Below are positions 1 to 5,841 of a stretch of 8,935 nt of DNA, piece after piece. The position numbers and the translations under genes were made by a program. The notes beneath the pieces were generated by a model that saw only the letters and a program-made list of their open reading frames with translations, made no database searches and had not been told where the DNA came from. The DNA is from Bacillota bacterium. Its GTDB lineage: Bacteria; Bacillota_E; JAJZYS01; JAILZS01. Where the stretch lies: assembly GCA_021817625.1 (NCBI GenBank), contig JAKASY010000050.1, forward strand, positions 1 through 8,935. The letters run 5' to 3'. Every line of letters begins with the position of its first letter. Position 1 is the first letter of the stretch.

Positions 1-3
1 GAT

Positions 4-705
4 CTAGATCCGGACCTCGCCGACGCTCACCTGACCCTCGATGTCCACAGGCACGCTCTCGGGCACGAGCACCTGGATCTCGCCGACGCCGCCGAAGATC
101 GCGAGGCGCGTCTCGCCCTCGCGCAGCCGCGCATGGCTGAGGTCGAGCTGGAAGTCACCCAGGCCGTGGCGGTAGACGCGATCCTCCAGCTCCCAGGCGT
201 CGTCTGCGCCCACGTGCTTGCTGCCGATGAGCAGCTCATCGCCGCCGAGCCGGACCTTGCGCGTGCGCGCCCCGTGCACGCCGTAGTGCGTGTCCCCGAT
301 GCTAAACGCGCCGCGCCCTCCGAATAGGATCTCAAGGCCGACGTACACGGCGAGGGCGGCGAAGGCAAGCGCCCAGATCAGTCCCGCCGTGGCGGACAGG
401 AGGTGGATGCTCTGGGCGAGCAGGAAGGCGCCCACGGCGGCGACGAGGAGCGGCCACCACGGCACCCGCCGACGGCCGCGCGCGTCGATCAGGTCGCCGA
501 CCGTCTTGAGCAGGCCCCACAGGACCAGGAGCGCCGGCCAGTAGCGGCCGAGCGCGACGTTCCACGCGAGGTGCATGACGCCGAGCGCGTTGAGCGCCAA
601 GAGCACGCCGAGGGCGACAAGAGCCGCGCCGATCGTCAGGCGGGTGGCGGAGTCGCCGACCGACACGTGCATCCCGCCGTCCGAGGAGCCGCGGACCCGG
701 ATCAC
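4..705 (-). CDS. LiaF-like membrane protein (DUF5668-type membrane part plus LiaF-like C-terminal domain)
   Basis: A 233-residue membrane protein, probably an envelope-stress sensor or modulator of the LiaF/cell-wall-active-antibiotic-response type. Four hydrophobic segments are visible at about residues 22-44, 55-72, 82-103 and 106-128, with a basic loop (DARGRRR) near 74-80. The soluble tail from about 146 carries the family pattern GDFQLDLSHARLREGE (183-198), followed by a glycine-rich beta stretch with FGGVGEIQVLVPE (204-216) and SVGEVRI at the end. The GTG start at 705 is chosen because AGGGAGGG lies 7-8 bases upstream; an ATG at 672 is the alternative. The C-terminus stops abruptly after the first beta repeat (TAG at 4-6), while LiaF proteins usually continue with further strands, so the domain looks short. 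The frame stays open upstream to 1587, but that part lies opposite a better gene and reads as arginine/alanine-rich shadow. The family call is by pattern recognition; the role is inferred. Confidence 0.78.
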   Translation of the reverse strand: MIRVRGSSDGGMHVSVGDSATRLTIGAALVALGVLLALNALGVMHLAWNVALGRYWPALLVLWGLLKTVGDLIDARGRRRVPWWPLLVAAVGAFLLAQSIHLLSATAGLIWALAFAALAVYVGLEILFGGRGAFSIGDTHYGVHGARTRKVRLGGDELLIGSKHVGADDAWELEDRVYRHGLGDFQLDLSHARLREGETRLAIFGGVGEIQVLVPESVPVDIEGQVSVGEVRI

Positions 706-742
706 GGCGCATCCCTCCCTTGCCGTGCCGCGCCGAGCATTC

Positions 743-838
743 GCCGCGGCCGCGGTTCGTCCCTGGATCGCAGCGTACATCGGCCGCCGACGGCGGCCTA
801 CGGACGCGGTGCCGAGGCCGTGTCCGCCTTGAGGCGGA
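743..838. repeat. Cluster of GC-rich palindromes upstream of the LiaF-like gene
   Basis: Three perfect inverted repeats lie in the divergent gap: CCGCGGCCGCGG at 743-754 (12 bp, no spacer), GGCCGCCG-A-CGGCGGCC at 782-798, and TCCGCC-TTGA-GGCGGA at 823-838. None is followed by a T-run in either direction, so intrinsic termination is not supported. They would lie in the 5' leader or promoter zone of the minus-strand gene that starts at 705. Palindromes of this size are not rare in very GC-rich DNA; three in 100 bp of non-coding sequence is the only reason to record them. No clear sigma-A promoter for the minus gene is visible here. Confidence 0.45.
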
Positions 839-870
839 GCCAGCGCCAATCGATCGCGTGACAACGTCAG

Positions 871-898
871 TTGACATTTGTGGTAGTACGGTTGTATT
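871..898 (+). promoter_or_regulatory. Sigma-A-like promoter for the 975-1583 membrane protein
   Basis: A perfect -35 hexamer TTGACA (871-876) is followed, after a 16-bp spacer, by TGTATT (893-898), which matches the -10 consensus at 4 of 6 positions but lacks the A at position 2. It lies in the most AT-rich patch of the gap (about 871-905). The predicted transcript start is near 905, giving a leader of about 70 bases before the GTG at 975. The heptamer ATTTGTG occurs twice in the same orientation, at 876-882 and 896-902 (20-bp period), and TGAC/GTCA half-sites at 859-862, 866-869 and 872-875 overlap the -35. These could be regulator contacts, but no regulator is encoded nearby. Confidence 0.55.
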
Positions 899-962
899 TG
901 TGAAGGCGACACCGAGAGCCGCCTTCTTCTGCGACCGAGCGTCGCCACGCATCGAGCGGCCC

Positions 963-970
963 GGAGGTGA
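963..970 (+). promoter_or_regulatory. Strong Shine-Dalgarno fixing the GTG start at 975
   Basis: GGAGGTGA is a full anti-Shine-Dalgarno match and ends four bases before the GTG at 975. It decides the start of this gene: the open frame reaches back to 720, but no comparable site precedes any upstream start, and the residues after 975 form a plausible signal peptide. Confidence 0.8.
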
Positions 971-974
971 GACA

Positions 975-1583
975 GTGGCCGGTGGACGCCTGCATGCCGC
1001 GGGCACAGGCCTTGCGGCCGGGGCAGCCGCGGCGGGCATGATCGTTGGCGCCGCCGCGCCCGCCCTTGCCGCCCAGACGCCGGAGACGGCGACAATCGCG
1101 CTTGCGCGTCGCCTGGTGCGCAGCCTGGCGCAGGCGCCGCCCGTCGCGCGCCTCTCGCTCCCGATCGAGCATCAGATCCTGCTCGCCGCCGTCGGCGCCT
1201 TTCTGCTCGCCGCCGCGGGCGTGGAGGCGCACGGCCGCGCGCGTGACGCCCGGCGCCGCGGCCGCACGACGCGGCGCCCCGCGCGAACGGCGCCGACGCT
1301 GGACATTGCCTCGGCGGGCGGCACGCGGACCGTGACGCTCGAGCGGGCCCACGCCCATCCGATCGAAGACACCGAAGGGCGGCTCGTCGCGCAGGTTGTG
1401 TGGTCGCGCCAGCTGGGCTGGTGCGCGCAGGCGTCCTGGCCGCATTCCCTGTACGGGCCCGAAGGCCTGCCGCGCACACTCGCGCCCCTGCCCGACGGCG
1501 GCTGGCTGCACGTCGCGGCCGTGGGCCTGCGCCTGCACCTGCCCGAGAGGCGCTATGAGGAGGGCCGGCGGCCCGCCGTCTGA
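975..1583 (+). CDS. Unrecognised signal-peptide and single-TM membrane protein
   Basis: A 202-residue protein I cannot assign to a family. From the GTG start it shows an Ala/Gly-rich hydrophobic N-terminus (about 9-32) ending in an AxA-type site (A30-L31-A32), which reads as a signal peptide. A short basic/amphipathic stretch follows (ALARRLVRSLAQ, 42-53), then a second hydrophobic helix at about 66-83. Right after it comes a strongly basic run with 9 arginines between 88 and 104, which by the positive-inside rule places the C-terminal ~100 residues in the cytoplasm. The tail has beta-like, tryptophan-containing stretches (VAQVVWSRQLGWCAQ at 138-152; GGWLHVAAVGLRLHLP at 175-190) and a single cysteine, C150. 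If the N-terminus is not cleaved the protein has two membrane helices with both ends inside. It has its own promoter and strong RBS, diverges from the LiaF-like gene and converges on the PAP2 gene. Function unknown. Confidence 0.7.
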   Translation: MAGGRLHAAGTGLAAGAAAAGMIVGAAAPALAAQTPETATIALARRLVRSLAQAPPVARLSLPIEHQILLAAVGAFLLAAAGVEAHGRARDARRRGRTTRRPARTAPTLDIASAGGTRTVTLERAHAHPIEDTEGRLVAQVVWSRQLGWCAQASWPHSLYGPEGLPRTLAPLPDGGWLHVAAVGLRLHLPERRYEEGRRPAV

Positions 1584-1620
1584 GCACTTCCGCCCATGAT
1601 CTGTCGGCCTCTCGCGCCGC

Positions 1621-2181
1621 CTATGCCAGGCGCAGCGCGAGCGTGAACGCCGCCGCGGCCGCGGCCGCGCCCGCGAGCAGCTGGGCCGGAGTGTGCTGGC
1701 CGAGGCGAAGGCGGGCCCAGGCCACGAGAAAGGGCGCCCAGACGAACGCGCCTGCGGCGCCGATGCCGAACAGCCAGGCAACGAGGCAGAGCATGCCGAC
1801 CGTGGCGCCCTCGTGCAGCGAGATCTTCCACACGAAGCTCACGAGCGTGCTGCCGACCAGCCACAGCGCCACGGCGACGGCGACGAGGCGCAGGGCATAG
1901 GGAAAGGGCGCGAGCAATGCCCAGATCGCGATCGCCGCGGCCATCGCCGCGGCGATCGGCAGGAAGGTGCGCCGCTCCCTGAGCCGCGTGATCTCGATGT
2001 CCGACCAGACGCCGAGGCGCATGCCGATCGCGAGCGCGAGCGCCGGCAGCGCCGCGAGCAGCGCCCAGACGGCCAGGATCGCGCCGCGCCAGGCGGGATG
2101 ACGGATCGCCAGCACGTCGAGGAGCACCGTCAGCGTCACCGCCGGCTGGAACACGAGCGACACCGCGCGCGCCGCCGCCAT
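1621..2181 (-). CDS. PAP2-superfamily membrane protein (phosphatase-like)
   Basis: A 186-residue integral membrane protein of the type-2 phosphatidic acid phosphatase superfamily, whose members remove phosphate from lipid phosphates at the membrane face. Hydrophobic helices are visible at about 7-25, 33-53, 74-91, 96-116, 127-152 and 166-184. PAP2-like signatures are present in reduced form: SDIEITRLRERR (60-71) at the first motif, KISLHEG with H123 at the second, and ARLRLGQHTPAQLLAG with R157 and H163 (R-x5-H) at the third. The usual aspartate after the last histidine is a glutamine here (Q167). The ATG at 2181 is preceded by GGGGGG seven bases upstream; a GTG two codons earlier is possible. 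It converges with the 975-1583 gene (37-bp gap) and diverges from the DUF5666 gene. Substrate cannot be told from sequence; undecaprenyl pyrophosphate or phosphatidate are family possibilities. Confidence 0.72.
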   Translation of the reverse strand: MAAARAVSLVFQPAVTLTVLLDVLAIRHPAWRGAILAVWALLAALPALALAIGMRLGVWSDIEITRLRERRTFLPIAAAMAAAIAIWALLAPFPYALRLVAVAVALWLVGSTLVSFVWKISLHEGATVGMLCLVAWLFGIGAAGAFVWAPFLVAWARLRLGQHTPAQLLAGAAAAAAAFTLALRLA

Positions 2182-2240
2182 CCTCACGCCCCCCTGGGAG
2201 GGGTTCGGCGCGCGCGCGCGGCCCCCTCGCTGCGAGCCGG

Positions 2241-2290
2241 GGCGCAGCCGTCTGCCCCGACTCCGCCATATTCCCTTGCTAGGCTGCGCC
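2241..2290. repeat. Perfect 9-bp inverted repeat in the divergent PAP2/DUF5666 control region
   Basis: GGCGCAGCC at 2241-2249 is exactly mirrored by GGCTGCGCC at 2282-2290. The arms are separated by 32 bp and their centres lie 41 bp apart, close to four helical turns. The right arm overlaps the proposed -10 element of the plus-strand gene. This could be a pair of operator half-sites or the base of a long hairpin; neither can be decided from sequence. Confidence 0.5.
2277..2285 (+). promoter_or_regulatory. Possible extended -10 element (TGC-TAGGCT) for the DUF5666 gene
   Basis: TG-C-TAGGCT fits the TGn extension plus a TA...T hexamer as used in high-GC Gram-positive promoters. A weak -35-like CCGACT lies 17 bp upstream at 2257-2262. 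Transcription would begin near 2292, giving a leader of about 33 bases. The match is modest. Confidence 0.3.
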
Positions 2291-2324
2291 TGGACCAAGA
2301 CGCGCAGTAGAGGGGGTACCGCGC

Positions 2325-3233
2325 ATGATCCGTATTCAGGTGCGGCTTCTCAGGGCACTCGGCGTCCTTACCGCGCTCGCGCTCGGGCTGTCGCTCGCAG
2401 CGCCGATGATCGCCTCCGCCCACGAGCGTGCGCCGGCGCACGGGAAGGCTGTCCTGCCCATCGGCGACCTCCAGTCGTCGGGCACGGTGGCCGACGTGCT
2501 CTCTGCCAGCCAGTTCGTCTTGGCGCTTTCCGGCGGCGATGTCCTCGCCGTCAACGTCGCGCCGTCCACCACCATCGTCAACGACACGACCGGAGCAACA
2601 TCGACCGGCCCCAGCGCGGCGATCACCACCGGGGCGTACGCCCTAGTCACCTACCACTTCGACGCCCGCACGGGCGCCGTGGCGAGCCGCATCGTCCTCT
2701 CGACCAGCCCGCTGCCGACCGGTCCGGTGCACCATGCCCACGGCATGGTCACGGCGGTGGGGACGAACACGTTCACGCTGGAGAACGCAAACGGCGTGAG
2801 CTTCACGATCGCCATCCTGCCGAGCACGCGCATGCGCTGGGTCGAGTCGAGCGCCGGCTCGTCCCCGGCCGCTGCCACGATGCCGCCGCTGGCCGTCGGC
2901 GACTTCGCCGCCGTCGACATGCGCAGCGCCGGCTCCGCGTACGACGCCGTGCAGGTGACGTACTCGACCGCGCCGCTCGGGGTGCGAAGCCACCAGGCCA
3001 TCCAGGCCACGGTCAGCGCGGTGAGCGGCAGCACCCTCGACCTCACGCTGGAGAACGGCGGCACGCTGAGCGCCACGGTCCTGCCCAGCGCGCTCATCGA
3101 GCTCAACGGCCAGGCCGTAAGCCTGACCCAGATCCACTCCGGCGACTTCGTGCGCGTGCACGGCGTGCACTTCGTGGGCGTGTTCTACGCCACCACCGTC
3201 GTGGCGACGTCCACCTCGAGCGCCGGCGGCTAG
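2325..3233 (+). CDS. Secreted protein with three DUF5666-like beta domains
   Basis: A 302-residue exported protein. A classical signal peptide is visible: basic start (MIRIQVRLLR), hydrophobic core about 11-29, and ASA cleavage motif at 30-32. The rest is three tandem copies of a ~70-90-residue beta-rich unit at about 52-125, 139-213 and 226-295. Each has the pattern G/A-x-V-x-x-V-(few)-F/L-x-L, a Gly-rich turn, V-x-V/I-x-P-S, a G-D/A-(F/Y)-x-x-V step and a final A-x-x-V-x-(V/L) strand. This is the DUF5666/OB-like arrangement known from extracellular bacterial proteins of unknown function. Copies 2 and 3 share 15 identical bases (2773-2787 and 3043-3057), which supports internal duplication. 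Histidine-rich patches (VHHAHG 135-140; HGVHF 279-283) could bind metal, but that is speculation. The start is backed by AGAGGGGGT about 8 bases upstream. It probably acts outside the membrane or attached to the wall; no anchor motif is visible. Confidence 0.8.
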   Translation: MIRIQVRLLRALGVLTALALGLSLAAPMIASAHERAPAHGKAVLPIGDLQSSGTVADVLSASQFVLALSGGDVLAVNVAPSTTIVNDTTGATSTGPSAAITTGAYALVTYHFDARTGAVASRIVLSTSPLPTGPVHHAHGMVTAVGTNTFTLENANGVSFTIAILPSTRMRWVESSAGSSPAAATMPPLAVGDFAAVDMRSAGSAYDAVQVTYSTAPLGVRSHQAIQATVSAVSGSTLDLTLENGGTLSATVLPSALIELNGQAVSLTQIHSGDFVRVHGVHFVGVFYATTVVATSTSSAGG

Positions 3234-3250
3234 GCACCTCGTCCATGGGC

Positions 3251-3284
3251 GGGGGAGGAGGCCCTTCGGCGGCCTCCTCCGCCC
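3251..3284. terminator. Bidirectional hairpin between convergent genes, C(UUCG)G tip
   Basis: Ten perfect base pairs (GGAGGAGGCC 3254-3263 with GGCCTCCTCC 3271-3280) are topped by C3264-TTCG-G3269, with C3270 bulged. Three more G-C pairs can form below a bulged G3281 (3251-3253 with 3282-3284). The C(UUCG)G tetraloop is exceptionally stable. No T-run follows on either strand, so release may need a factor or rely on hairpin strength. It lies 17 bases past the stop of the secreted protein and 9 bases past the stop of the aminotransferase on the other strand, so it can serve both. Confidence 0.7.
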
Positions 3285-3293
3285 TGCCCTGCG

Positions 3294-4442
3294 TCAGGTC
3301 GACGCGCGACGCGCCCCGGGAGCGGCGGCCCAGGCCGCGAGGTGCGCTGCCACCTGGCCGAGGCCCTCGCGCAGCACCCGAGCGGCATTCGCGTAGCCGA
3401 CGCGGGCCGTGCCCTCGACGCCGAAGCAGGCGCCCGGCACGAGCAGCGTTGCCCGCTCCTCCATGAGGGTGCGGCAGAACTCCCGCGACGAGGCGACGCC
3501 ATCGAAGGCGAGCAGCGCCGTGGTGCCCGCGGTCGGCCGCACGTAGCGGACGCCCTCCGCCCGCTGCACCCAGGCGTCGAGCAAGGCCAGGTTCTCCCGG
3601 ACGATGCGCAGGCTGCGCTCCATGATCCGGCCGCGGTGGGCCAGGGCGAAGGCCGCCAGGCGGTCGTCGAGCATGCCGCAGCTGATGGTCGTGTAGTCGC
3701 GGCGCCGGAGAACGGCCTCGGCGACGGCGGCATCGCGCGTCACAAGCCAGCCGAGGCGCAGGCCGGCAAGGGAGAAGACCTTCGACATGCTGCCCGTGGC
3801 GATGCCGCGCTCGTACAGGTCGACGATCGACGGCACCGGCTCGGCGCCCTCCTGAAGCAGGTCGCGGTAGACCTCGTCGCACAGCACGTACGCGCCCTGG
3901 GCACGGGCGAGCGTCACGATCTCCTCGAGCAGGGGGCGGGGGATGAGGGCTCCCGTCGGGTTGTTCGGGTTGTTGAGGACGACCAGCTTCGCCCCCCGGA
4001 CGAGCGTGCGCACCTCGTCCAGGTCGGGGAGGTAGCCGTTGTCCGGCCGCAGGTACAGCGGGGCGAGCGAGGCGCCGAGGGCGCGAGGCACCTCGTACAG
4101 CTGCTGGTAGGTGGGATGCACCGCGACCACGCGGTCGCCCGGCTCGACGAGCGCGAGAAACGCGAGGAAGTTCGCGCCGATCGCGCCATTCGCGGCGACA
4201 GCCCGAACCGGTGCGTCGTACATCCCGGCCACCCCGGCGAGAAAGGCGGGGGAGCCCTCGATGTCGCCGTAGGTGAGACGCAGGTCGCCCAGCGGCGCGA
4301 AGAACGCCGCCGGCTCGGTGCTACCCATGGCCAGGAGCTCCGCCAGCGTAAGCGAGTCGACGCAGGTCTCGGCGATGTTGAGCCTCGCCGCCTGCTCGTA
4401 GCGGTTCATCCACTCTTCTACCTCGAACGTCGCGATCCGCAC
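3294..4442 (-). CDS. PLP-dependent class I/II aminotransferase (capreomycidine-synthase-like subgroup)
   Basis: A 382-residue fold-type I PLP enzyme, expected to move amino groups between an amino acid and a 2-oxo acid in the cytoplasm, though some subgroup members do other PLP chemistry. Visible active-site features: NNPNNPTG at 157-164 (N161 for the cofactor ring), CDEVY with D189 and Y192, SMSK with Schiff-base lysine K221, GLRLGW with R229 for the cofactor phosphate, and the carboxylate-binding arginine R347 in ARVGYAN. The N-terminus FEVEEWMNRYE...NIAETCVDSLTL (6-33) is typical of a subgroup found mostly in Gram-positive bacteria and related to VioD. The GTG at 4442 is chosen for the GGGGAGG nine bases upstream and because the recognised family N-terminus begins there. 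It is the last gene of the proposed ppc operon, 64 bp after the small helical gene, and ends at the shared terminator. The true substrate is unknown; a plain aspartate or aromatic aminotransferase is possible. Confidence 0.88.
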   Translation of the reverse strand: MRIATFEVEEWMNRYEQAARLNIAETCVDSLTLAELLAMGSTEPAAFFAPLGDLRLTYGDIEGSPAFLAGVAGMYDAPVRAVAANGAIGANFLAFLALVEPGDRVVAVHPTYQQLYEVPRALGASLAPLYLRPDNGYLPDLDEVRTLVRGAKLVVLNNPNNPTGALIPRPLLEEIVTLARAQGAYVLCDEVYRDLLQEGAEPVPSIVDLYERGIATGSMSKVFSLAGLRLGWLVTRDAAVAEAVLRRRDYTTISCGMLDDRLAAFALAHRGRIMERSLRIVRENLALLDAWVQRAEGVRYVRPTAGTTALLAFDGVASSREFCRTLMEERATLLVPGACFGVEGTARVGYANAARVLREGLGQVAAHLAAWAAAPGARRAST

Positions 4443-4467
4443 CGCGGCCCGCCTCCCCTCGCGGCGC

Positions 4468-4500
4468 CGGCAGCGTCTGCGGCCACCCGGCCCGCTGCCG
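4468..4500 (-). other. Intercistronic two-stage hairpin before the aminotransferase
   Basis: CGGCAGCG (4468-4475) pairs perfectly with CGCTGCCG (4493-4500). Inside the loop GGCC-ACCC-GGCC (4481-4492) forms a second stem, leaving a five-base bulge on one side. The structure fills half of the 64-bp gap between the small helical gene and the aminotransferase and ends about 10 bases before the GGGGAGG ribosome binding site. It could be an RNA processing or stability element or a partial terminator that lowers expression of the last gene. No T-run follows. Confidence 0.45.
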
Positions 4501-4506
4501 TCAAGC

Positions 4507-4995
4507 CTACAGCACGAGCGAGCGCCGGTGCTCCAGGAGGCGCTCGAGCTCGTCCAGACCCGACTCCACGCGGGCAAGGTCGGCGCCCTCCGCGCGGCTC
4601 AGGACCTCCAGGCACTCGAGCAGGACCACGTCGCACGCGAGGAGGCGATGGAGCAGCTCCTCCTCCTCGCCCGGGCGCCGGCGGCTGGAGTCGGTGATCG
4701 GGGCCGGCAGGCTTGCGACAGCGTCGGCCGCCGCCCGCACGCGCGCCTCGACCGCGCGCACCCGGCGTCGGGCGGCCAGCGCGTCCGTGGCGGGGCTGTC
4801 GCGCGTCGGCACGGGCAGGGGCAGCGCGCTCGCCGCGCGGTCGAGCCGCTCCGCCAGCTCTCCCAGCATGCTGCCCGCGCGGCTGCGCACGGCGAGGTCG
4901 TCCGCGCGCAGGGAGGCGGCGTGACTGTACAGCGGGTGGGTGCCGCCGAGGATGAGGCGACCCGCCCGCTCCTGCAGGTCGGTGAGCTCACTCAC
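4507..4995 (-). CDS. Small helical protein of unknown function, translationally coupled to the SPFH gene
   Basis: A 162-residue soluble protein I do not recognise. It has no signal peptide or membrane helix. Composition is Ala/Leu/Arg/Glu-rich and helix-forming in two blocks: about 3-58 and 71-160, separated by a proline-containing linker (PLPVPTRDSP, 59-68) and with another break around PAPITDSSRRRPGE (98-110). The C-terminal block (ELLHRLLACDVVLLECLEVL..., from 113) is amphipathic with heptad-like leucines and two cysteines (C121, C128), which could make a helical bundle or coiled coil. The GTG start at 4995 overlaps the SPFH stop as GTGA, and no Shine-Dalgarno sequence precedes it, so it is probably translated by ribosomes finishing the SPFH gene. 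That arrangement suggests a stoichiometric partner of the SPFH protein. The reading frame is more convincing than its mirror frames because of the tight junction and balanced composition. Confidence 0.7.
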   Translation of the reverse strand: MSELTDLQERAGRLILGGTHPLYSHAASLRADDLAVRSRAGSMLGELAERLDRAASALPLPVPTRDSPATDALAARRRVRAVEARVRAAADAVASLPAPITDSSRRRPGEEEELLHRLLACDVVLLECLEVLSRAEGADLARVESGLDELERLLEHRRSLVL

Positions 4996-5828
4996 GCCTG
5001 GGCGCTCGCGGCGCCGCCGAGCGCCGGGCCCGCGCTGACGAGCGGCGTGCCGCCGATTGTGAACGGCACTCCCTCGAGGGCGTTGGGCGCGGAGAGAAGG
5101 CCGCGCTGGGCCATCTCGAGGGCAAGGTAGGCGCGCAGCGCCTCCTTCTCCGTCATGCCGAACGCGCGCAGGCTGATGAGTCGCTTCATCTCGGCGTCCG
5201 TCGGGTAGACCAGCACCTTCACGTCGTTCAGGGTGATGCCGTAGATGGACAGAAAGTCCTGCAGGTGCTCCTGGACGATCGCCGTGAGGTCGTGGATCTT
5301 CTCGTTGATCTGCTCGAGCGGGGTGGACTGCACGACCTGGTTGATCGCCTGCTCCACGACCGGCACGACGTAGGCGTTGACCTCGTCCGTCTTGATGAAG
5401 TGGCCGCTGTAGGGCATGTGCTGTACGAGCTTCACCGCGTCGTCCTTCGAGTCGATGTGAATATAGTACCCGACCTCGTAGCTGAGCTCGGCCATCTCCT
5501 TGGAGAAGGCCTTGCCGCGCGCGGAGATGACCAGCTTGGAGCGGTTCAGGTAGATGGCCTCGAACTGGGCGGCGTTGCCTCCCATGAGCCCCTGCTGAAG
5601 CTGGCCGATGATCGCCCGGTTCGGGGTCTGGAGCTGGTACTGGCCCGTCTCGTACACCTCGAGGATCGCGCCGCGCGACTTGAGCACGCAGAAGTGGTTG
5701 GACTCCACGGTGAGGTAGGAGCCGTTTCGGATGTTCTCGCTGGGATGATGGTAGAGAAGCACATCCGGCCCCATGATCTCCCTGCCCTGCTCATCCAGGG
5801 TCGTGATCACGCCTGCCAGGACCGGCAT
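4992..5828 (-). CDS. SPFH/band-7 family protein (YdjI / virion-core-like subgroup)
   Basis: A 278-residue SPFH-domain protein, expected to oligomerise as a scaffold. It has no signal peptide or membrane helix, unlike flotillins and stomatins, which suggests recruitment by a partner. The N-terminus has the subgroup pattern YHHPSENIRNGSYLTVES (26-43), then FCVLKSRGAILEVYETGQY (46-64) and LQTPN (66-70). The mid part (about 92-160) is the alpha/beta SPFH core with IHIDSKDDAVKLVQHM (123-138), and 170-245 is largely helical. The tail (about 246-278) is Gly/Ala/Pro-rich and probably disordered. The start at 5828 is fixed by GGAGGT (5836-5841) seven bases upstream; the 23 codons before it are open but unsupported. 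It follows ppc by 72 bp and overlaps the next gene by 4 bp. In Bacillus subtilis the related YdjI acts with a PspA-type protein in membrane stress; whether that applies here is inference. Confidence 0.82.
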   Translation of the reverse strand: MPVLAGVITTLDEQGREIMGPDVLLYHHPSENIRNGSYLTVESNHFCVLKSRGAILEVYETGQYQLQTPNRAIIGQLQQGLMGGNAAQFEAIYLNRSKLVISARGKAFSKEMAELSYEVGYYIHIDSKDDAVKLVQHMPYSGHFIKTDEVNAYVVPVVEQAINQVVQSTPLEQINEKIHDLTAIVQEHLQDFLSIYGITLNDVKVLVYPTDAEMKRLISLRAFGMTEKEALRAYLALEMAQRGLLSAPNALEGVPFTIGGTPLVSAGPALGGAASAQA

Positions 5829-5841
5829 GGTTCGCACCTCC

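Noticed and set aside
1..10. GATCTAGATC at the left edge as a cloning or vector junction
   Set aside because: A GATC at one end is weak evidence, the right edge does not show a full site, and the coding frame is consistent up to the edge.
1562..1574. Hairpin GGGCC-GGC-GGCCC as terminator of the 975-1583 gene
   Set aside because: It lies before the stop codon inside the gene, is short and lacks a T-run; such repeats are common in this base composition.
706..1587. Upstream extension of the LiaF-like frame to 1587
   Set aside because: The extension is arginine/alanine-rich, lies opposite the 975-1583 gene, and a strong ribosome binding site fixes the start at 705.
3342..4697. 451-codon plus-strand frame opposite the aminotransferase
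   Set aside because: It is the reverse complement of a gene with complete PLP motifs and has no start signals or family resemblance.
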